Below are positions 13,685-17,712 of a DNA stretch of 17,712 nucleotides, piece after piece. The first letter of the stretch is position 1. Each line of letters starts with the position of its first letter. Source of the DNA: Flavobacteriaceae bacterium. Its GTDB lineage: Bacteria > Bacteroidota > Bacteroidia > Flavobacteriales > Flavobacteriaceae. A model generated the notes under the pieces. That model ran no database searches and was not told the origin of the DNA. It saw only the letters and a list, made by a program, of their open reading frames with translations. Location of the stretch: NCBI GenBank assembly GCA_002687665.1, contig NZAX01000118.1:1-17712 (forward strand). The letters are read 5' to 3'. The position numbers and the translations under genes were made by a program.

Positions 13685-14428
13685 TTACCCCATGTACATA
13701 TCTGGTGGCAGTTCATGCTTTACTTGGATTTCTTCTTCCATCTTTTCAATTTCTTGGTTTGCTTCCTCCAAAATTTGTCGACCGTTAAGAACTACTCCAC
13801 CTGGCAATTGCATACCTTCAAATTTTGAAAGGTTTTGTCCCCATTGCCTTTTAATAAGAGCAGTTGTATATCTTTTAAGAAACATATCGTTGAATACTTG
13901 AGTATTAGCAGTTGGATCAACTACTCTATAACATTCAATAATAATATAACTATTTAATTGAAAATCTGAATCCCAATCACCATCAAGGTAAAGTCTGTCT
14001 TGATGACGCACATACCTAATTTGCTCGGCACCATTTAGTTTCATATCAAGCAAAGCAAGATATTGCATGGTTTGCTCATAGTGAGCAAGTGAACCGACAA
14101 ATCCTAGGTCATAGATGTCATTGAGACGTAACTGATACTTAGCACTAAACATATTGTTTGAAGTGGTATCATCTAATGGAAAGATTCTAGACACAGATGT
14201 AATATCATCAGTAAGTGTGATATATTCGTTTGTTCTATCTGTACTTGTAATTTGATGCTTTAGATATTCTCTGTAAATAGCATCAGAATGATAGGTCTGC
14301 CAAAACTGAATAGCTTCGTCAACACGGTCTTCCAGTTGATCTTCGTCCACATTGATCTCAATAACAGGATCGCCAAGGTGACGAAGACAATGATCTATCA
14401 ATTGTTGTCTTGTTGTAGGTGCTGACAT
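13685..14428 (-). CDS. 13: Neck protein gp13
   Basis: The 247-residue protein begins MSAPTTRQQLIDHCLRHLGD and PVIEINVDEDQLEDRVDEAI, parallel to T4 gp13 ([20 protein letters not shown] followed by QIYDCIQRALELY). It continues with helices ending in KRYTTALIKRQWGQNLSKFE and LPGGVVLNGRQILEEANQEI, typical of connector proteins that dock on the portal. It is shorter than T4 gp13 (309 residues). It is the first gene of its unit, with a late promoter octamer at 14459-14466. The ribosome site is weak (GGGAT, partly inside an inverted repeat). Downstream gp14 starts 3 bases after its stop. Confidence 0.93.
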   Translation of the reverse strand: MSAPTTRQQLIDHCLRHLGDPVIEINVDEDQLEDRVDEAIQFWQTYHSDAIYREYLKHQITSTDRTNEYITLTDDITSVSRIFPLDDTTSNNMFSAKYQLRLNDIYDLGFVGSLAHYEQTMQYLALLDMKLNGAEQIRYVRHQDRLYLDGDWDSDFQLNSYIIIECYRVVDPTANTQVFNDMFLKRYTTALIKRQWGQNLSKFEGMQLPGGVVLNGRQILEEANQEIEKMEEEIQVKHELPPDMYMG

Positions 14429-14429
14429 A

Positions 14430-14461
14430 ATAGTATCCCGATACGAGTTATTTGATACTAT
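14430..14461 (-). repeat. 8-bp inverted repeat in the gp13 leader
   Basis: ATAGTATC at 14430-14437 and GATACTAT at 14454-14461 are exact inverted copies separated by 16 bases. One arm includes sequence next to the gp13 start and the other touches the late promoter octamer. A transcript starting from that promoter would lack most of the 5' arm, so the structure would form only in read-through RNA. Confidence 0.45.
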
Positions 14462-14466
14462 TTATA
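14459..14466 (-). promoter_or_regulatory. T4-type late promoter octamer upstream of gp13
   Basis: The minus strand reads ACATATAAATAGTA, an exact TATAAATA, 3 bases after the stop of the last fibre gene and 30 bases before the gp13 ATG. It is the only octamer I see ahead of the gp13-gp17 gene run. Confidence 0.8.
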
Positions 14467-14469
14467 TGT

Positions 14470-15168
14470 TTAAGATTTTAGACCAAAGACCGTAAAGTTA
14501 CCACTAACAGGAGCCATAGAAGCAGTATAGGTAACATCACTTCCACCTGAGTTACCAGCTATACAAACAAATCTCATATCAGTGGCTGATGTAGCATCAG
14601 CGTGATCTTCAGCTGATGCTGCCTCTTCCCTCCATTTATTAGCTTCACTAGACGTGCCCGTTTGAAACATTACACAACTAGAATATATACTTGTTGGAAT
14701 TGTACTAGAAAAGGGATTACTTATCATTAATTCACCGGTCCAAAAAGGCCCAGCATTGCCATCAACACTTCCGTGTATTTGATGAATTCCTTTTGTACTA
14801 TAGTAATAATATACTCCACTACCCGAGGAAGAATTTAATTGGTTATAATTCATATGGCCACGAACAGCAACACCATCACTTATTATAACACTACTATTCC
14901 CAAATCTTACAGCTAGATATGCTTCGGTTCGAGCAGCAGGACGTTTTACTCTATAAAAAACTTTATAATAATCATAGTCAGCTGAAAAAACACCATTAAT
15001 ATGAAGTCCATCAATAGCTGCAGATCCATCTGCAGTCGTAATAGATCCAGTATAGGTCATACCAACACCAACTGGTGCAGAAGCAAATGTAGATTTGCCG
15101 TCAGCTGCTACTGATATCGAATTGTTACCATTTGTTGAAGCAATTGAACCTACTCTTAATGTACTCAT
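14470..15168 (-). CDS. Short tail-fibre / receptor-binding-type protein, MSTL module (232 residues)
   Basis: The protein starts MSTLRVGSIASTNGNNSISV, followed by ADGKSTFASAP; this module recurs in the next two upstream genes. The remainder is beta-rich with Ser, Tyr and Gly, contains YDYYKVFYRVKRPAARTEAY at about 67-86, and ends GNFTVFGLKS. That pattern is what I associate with jelly-roll-like adhesin domains in marine phage fibres and virion surface proteins. No catalytic motif is apparent. A 4-base ATGA overlap joins it to the gene before it. It lies just upstream of the neck genes, where T4 carries gp12 (short fibre) and fibritin, which supports a virion-fibre role. The exact location on the particle cannot be told from sequence. 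Confidence 0.8.
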   Translation of the reverse strand: MSTLRVGSIASTNGNNSISVAADGKSTFASAPVGVGMTYTGSITTADGSAAIDGLHINGVFSADYDYYKVFYRVKRPAARTEAYLAVRFGNSSVIISDGVAVRGHMNYNQLNSSSGSGVYYYYSTKGIHQIHGSVDGNAGPFWTGELMISNPFSSTIPTSIYSSCVMFQTGTSSEANKWREEAASAEDHADATSATDMRFVCIAGNSGGSDVTYTASMAPVSGNFTVFGLKS

Positions 15169-15725
15169 CCTGCAATCTCCATAACAGTCAGTGTTGATAC
15201 ACCACGTCCATCATAACCACCTGAATTATTCAAGTCTCTTGTAGTTCTATTAATATAAGCTGTTCCTGATCCATCCGTACGGATTGCCATTTGAACTTTA
15301 TACGTAACAGTAGATGTAGTGCTTGGTGAATCTAAAACTTGAGATGGAACATGCAACATTACATAATTACTAGAGCCATTATTTGTTGTAGCATAATTAA
15401 AGTGGCCCGTTTGTCTATTACCTATATCATCATTAACTAGTAAAACTGTTCCATTTCTTACAAATCTCATATAAGTAAAATGTTGGCTATTAGCAACGGC
15501 TATAGAACATGATACAAAGAATTTAGAATTTGCAGTTGTCGGAGTCATGGATATACTTAAATTTGTAATATCAATAAACGTTTGGCTTGTGGTTGATTGT
15601 GTGCCGGCAAAATTTACAGATTCAACATTGATAACATGACCTGGCAATGAAAGACGATGACCAGATGCTACTGAAACTGCAGTTCCTGTTTGAGCTTGTA
15701 ATGTGTTAACTGCTAAAGTACTCAT
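15165..15725 (-). CDS. Short tail-fibre / receptor-binding-type protein, MSTL module (186 residues)
   Basis: It begins MSTLAVNTLQAQTGTAVSVA and SGHRLSLPGHVINVESVNFA, then a beta-rich domain (TFIDITNLSISMTPTTANSK at about 49-68, FTYMRFVRNGTVLLVNDD at about 83-100) and ends GRGVSTLTVMEIAG. The C-terminal STLTVMEIAG-type ending is one I recognise from phage fibre and virion surface proteins, where it forms the last strand of a jelly roll. The N-terminal module is shared with the neighbours at 14470-15168 and 15730-16251, but the C-terminal domains are different. The start is the first ATG after a 4-base gap, with AGGA at the end of the preceding gene. Confidence 0.8.
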   Translation of the reverse strand: MSTLAVNTLQAQTGTAVSVASGHRLSLPGHVINVESVNFAGTQSTTSQTFIDITNLSISMTPTTANSKFFVSCSIAVANSQHFTYMRFVRNGTVLLVNDDIGNRQTGHFNYATTNNGSSNYVMLHVPSQVLDSPSTTSTVTYKVQMAIRTDGSGTAYINRTTRDLNNSGGYDGRGVSTLTVMEIAG

Positions 15726-15729
15726 AATT

Positions 15730-16251
15730 TTATCCTATTCTTACACCACTCATAAAAAATCCTATGGCCTGAGATACTACGTACGAACTTTTTGCTGAAC
15801 CATGTGTTTGATACATATCTAGCTCAAGAAAATCGCCATCAACAAAATTGTATATAAAACTGTATGTTGGATATATGTAACTAGCACCATAAGAATGTTC
15901 TTCAAAGTAAGCAACATAAGGCCCAGTATTCATAACACCTTCTTTACGCAACCAATAACCAACTCTATTAGCTGCAATGTTTTCCATCTTACCACCAAGG
16001 TTAATTTGGTACACACCAGCGTTTGTAGAAGTAAAATTAATCCTATTATTAGTAAGATCTACAAAGCTATGAGTATCTAAAACTGAATCATTAAATTCAA
16101 CTCTAGTGTAAGTGGAATTTGGAAATGATTGGGCACTTGAATTTCTCATAAGAAAGTGAGGCAACTTTGCAAATAAGTAACCATTACTATCAATGGACAT
16201 TGCATTTGTTCCAGCTGCATTAGTAATTGCATCTACCGCTAGTGTACTCAT
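15730..16251 (-). CDS. Short tail-fibre-type protein with C1q/TNF-like head (173 residues)
   Basis: It begins MSTLAVDAITNAAGTNAMSI and DSNGYLFAKLP, the third copy of the shared N-terminal module. Residues about 44-173 have the order of a C1q/TNF-type jelly roll: STYTRVEFNDSVLDTHSF, then RINFTSTNAGVYQINLGGKM, a mid-domain GYWLRKEGV strand, YNFVDGDFLELDMYQTHGS, and a final AIGFFMSGVRIG strand. Such domains are trimeric and common as receptor-binding heads of phage fibres. No collagen-like repeats are present. A 4-base ATGA overlap links it to the preceding gene. The fold call is by pattern, so a related jelly-roll family is possible. Confidence 0.82.
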   Translation of the reverse strand: MSTLAVDAITNAAGTNAMSIDSNGYLFAKLPHFLMRNSSAQSFPNSTYTRVEFNDSVLDTHSFVDLTNNRINFTSTNAGVYQINLGGKMENIAANRVGYWLRKEGVMNTGPYVAYFEEHSYGASYIYPTYSFIYNFVDGDFLELDMYQTHGSAKSSYVVSQAIGFFMSGVRIG

Positions 16252-16622
16252 ACTATTGCAAGCCTCCCACCGTTAGTAATTGTTAGTGTAATACCACTTG
16301 CTACTGTTAATGGGCCAGACGCCAGTGCATTATCTGTAGCCGCAATCGTAACATTGGTATTTAATTCTTTTTCGTGTACTCTAAATATATCACCTTTACC
16401 AGCCGTTGCTCCAACTGCTCCATTTTCTCCCTGGAAATATGCTCCACCAAGTGTAACACCAGAGTTTATTTTAGCTGCTGTAATTGCACCATCAGGAATC
16501 TTGGCAGTTGTAATTGCATTATCGGCAATATCCTGAGTAGCAACTGTTCCGTCAAGGATATCTGCTGAGGTAATCGTGGTATCAGAGTTTAGAAGGTTTG
16601 CTAAGTTTCTTGCGTTTGACAT
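16248..16622 (-). CDS. Small fibre-module protein with decapeptide repeats (124 residues)
   Basis: It starts MSNARNLANLLNSDTTITSA and continues with three 10-residue units: ILDGTVATQD at 22-31, IADNAITTAK at 32-41 and IPDGAITAAK at 42-51. Repeats of this ADNAITTAKI type form the shafts of many phage fibres. The C-terminal half ends NTNVTIAATDNALASGPLTV and ASGITLTITNGGRLAIV, a segment I recognise as an ending of fibre and virion surface proteins in marine phages. Here the whole is one compact ORF rather than the tail of a long protein. The ATG overlaps the upstream TAA (TAATG). It may be a small trimeric fibre or a connector for the neighbouring proteins. Confidence 0.78.
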   Translation of the reverse strand: MSNARNLANLLNSDTTITSADILDGTVATQDIADNAITTAKIPDGAITAAKINSGVTLGGAYFQGENGAVGATAGKGDIFRVHEKELNTNVTIAATDNALASGPLTVASGITLTITNGGRLAIV

Positions 16623-16855
16623 TATCCCACCATCTCGTCGTATTTTGCTGCCGCTTGGGCATATGTTACCGTAAATCCTGAAACATCATTTGATAAAATG
16701 ACAGTACCATCTTCGGTTGTTCCAGTAATTTCGTTATAACATTCGTTATATTCTTCTTCTGTAAGTCTACCATTATGAGGCATACTCATCATAAACATAC
16801 CGGTCTCATGAAGGTCATATACAGCAGATAAAAATGTAATTGTTTGTTCAGTCAT
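16622..16855 (-). CDS. Small acidic protein of unknown function inside the fibre array (77 residues)
   Basis: I start it at the ATG at 16855 (MTEQTITFLSAVYDLHETGM), which overlaps the upstream stop as TAATG; a GTG at 16873 would add six residues but overlap the preceding gene by 19 bases. The protein is acidic and soluble, with a helical stretch around LTEEEYNECYNEITG and a C-terminal TYAQAAAKYDEMVG helix. It lacks the MSTL module and the beta-rich composition of its neighbours, so it is probably not a fibre. A fibre-assembly chaperone or adaptor is a reasonable guess from position and size, but nothing in the sequence proves it. Confidence 0.75.
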   Translation of the reverse strand: MTEQTITFLSAVYDLHETGMFMMSMPHNGRLTEEEYNECYNEITGTTEDGTVILSNDVSGFTVTYAQAAAKYDEMVG

Positions 16856-17700
16856 TATGCAATCCTCTGCCACCAGTGAATATTTCTACCATTAGCATCT
16901 GATTGCATACTACTATTTGCACTGTTATTATTACTATTCAGTTGATGGTGAATATCTTGGTTATCGGCATAAGTAGTTAAAAGATAATTAGCAGTAATAT
17001 TTACATTGAAAGTCTCAGCACTACCACCACTTGCGTTCTCAAATAACATTCTTATATGAGCTTGTGTTCCTAATCCTGTTGGATGCCCGTCTAAGTTTCC
17101 ACCTTGAATCGCTGACGAAGTTGTATTATTATAAAGCCGGGCTTTGATGAAACCATGAACACCCCACAATCTAATTCTCATATTAGAGCTTAAAAGATAC
17201 GTACCAGCTTTTGGAAGAACCCATCGATAATAACTACTGTTTGGTGTTCCCCACGAGTTATATGGTATGTTTGAATCTCCAATTGAAGTAGAATCAAGTA
17301 CTCCAAAAGAAGTTCCATGTGTTCCTGTAAATGCCGCTGCGTCTAAAATACCATCAAAGTCTAGATTTGCCGATGTACCACCAGCTGTCTGAGCATCATT
17401 TAGTATTCTCCAATGAGCTTTATCACCAGACATAAACCAGTTCATAGTTTTTCTGTCGGTACTCATTCCAGTATTAGTTAATGAGATTTCTGCACCAGTG
17501 GTATTATTACCTTCAACATGAAGTTTTCTTAGTGGTGCTGTTGTTCCAATTCCAACTCTAGGATTGTTGGCGCTTTCGTCAACTGTTGAAATAATATTAC
17601 CACCGGTACCAATTGTAAGACTTGTACCAGTTAGCTCTGCACTGCTAGTAAATGTAAGAGTGTCGGTAGATACTGATGTGTTTGTAATACTTGTCGCCAT
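16855..17700 (-). CDS. Tail-fibre-type protein with C-terminal jelly-roll-like domain (281 residues)
   Basis: The start MATSITNTSVSTDTLTFTSS leads into a beta-helical-looking segment with Thr/Ser repeats, then RVGIGTTAPLRKLHVEG at about 48-64, a motif common in phage fibres and other trimeric adhesins. Residues about 85-115 (MNWFMSGDKAHWRILNDAQT) resemble shaft or connector domains. From about 157 (YYRWVLPKAGTYLLSSNMRI) to the end is a beta-sandwich-like head, ending HWWQRIA. There is no intramolecular chaperone Ser-Lys dyad of the S74 type visible, and the protein ends without that domain. AAGGTG precedes the ATG. It is the largest and most complex of the array and could be the main receptor-binding protein among them. 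Confidence 0.82.
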   Translation of the reverse strand: MATSITNTSVSTDTLTFTSSAELTGTSLTIGTGGNIISTVDESANNPRVGIGTTAPLRKLHVEGNNTTGAEISLTNTGMSTDRKTMNWFMSGDKAHWRILNDAQTAGGTSANLDFDGILDAAAFTGTHGTSFGVLDSTSIGDSNIPYNSWGTPNSSYYRWVLPKAGTYLLSSNMRIRLWGVHGFIKARLYNNTTSSAIQGGNLDGHPTGLGTQAHIRMLFENASGGSAETFNVNITANYLLTTYADNQDIHHQLNSNNNSANSSMQSDANGRNIHWWQRIA

Positions 17701-17712
17701 TATGACACCTTA
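17700..17712 (-). CDS. Possible last codons of another coupled gene at the window edge
   Basis: The bases before the ATG at 17700 read AAG GTG TCA TAA in the frame that would again give a TAATG overlap, matching the junctions seen elsewhere in the window. This would be the end (Lys-Val-Ser-stop) of a gene lying beyond the right edge. Four codons are too few to prove coding. Confidence 0.25.

Noticed and set aside
1..17712. Search for CRISPR arrays, tRNA genes, insertion sequences, toxin-antitoxin or anti-defence genes
   Set aside because: No regularly spaced repeats, cloverleaf-like sequences, transposase motifs or recognisable defence-related proteins were seen; nearly all bases are in recognisable virion, packaging or recombination genes.

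Overview
The window is a late structural segment of a tailed-phage genome related to phage T4, a contractile-tailed myovirus. The identification rests on gene-by-gene resemblance to T4 proteins and on the T4-like order of the head and tail genes. All genes are on the minus strand, so transcription runs from high to low coordinates. The DNA is visibly AT-rich. The run gp23, short ORF, gp3-like gene, uvsY, uvsW lies on one strand with no gp24 or hoc between. This, the compact genes and the short modular fibre genes recall marine T4-like phages such as those of cyanobacteria or SAR11. That comparison is from memory, and no gene here fixes the host.

Layout in transcription order. (1) 17712-14470 is a tightly packed array of six small genes. 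Five look like short tail-fibre or receptor-binding proteins, and three of these share an MSTL-type N-terminal module. (2) 14466-9605 is a late unit: gp13 and gp14 (neck), gp15 (tail terminator/sheath stabiliser), gp16 and gp17 (small and large terminase), and a 74-residue Cys-containing protein of unknown function. (3) 9599-7237 holds gp18 (sheath) and gp19 (tube). (4) 7232-5687 holds gp20 (portal). (5) 5673-2002 holds gp67 and gp68 (prohead core), gp21 (prohead protease), gp22 (scaffold) and gp23 (major capsid protein), closed by a strong UUCG-loop terminator. (6) 1951-1181 holds a 72-residue protein and a probable gp3 tail-terminator protein. (7) 1185-1 holds uvsY (recombination mediator) and the N-terminal third to half of uvsW (helicase), which runs off the left edge.

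Six exact T4-type late promoter octamers (TATAAATA, read on the minus strand) divide the segment into these units. Several sit on or next to the preceding stop codon. Within units, genes are joined by very short gaps, 4-nt ATGA overlaps or 1-nt TAATG overlaps, which suggests translational coupling.

Together the genes build the capsid (portal, core, protease, shell), fill it with DNA (terminase), close it (neck), and supply the contractile tail and adhesins. The uvsY/uvsW pair belongs to recombination-dependent replication. I found no CRISPR array, tRNA gene, insertion sequence or clearly new defence system. No gene-free stretch exceeds 80 bases. The least explained parts are the adhesin array, the added beta-rich segments in gp14 and gp15, and the small proteins at 1705-1923, 9605-9829 and 16622-16855.
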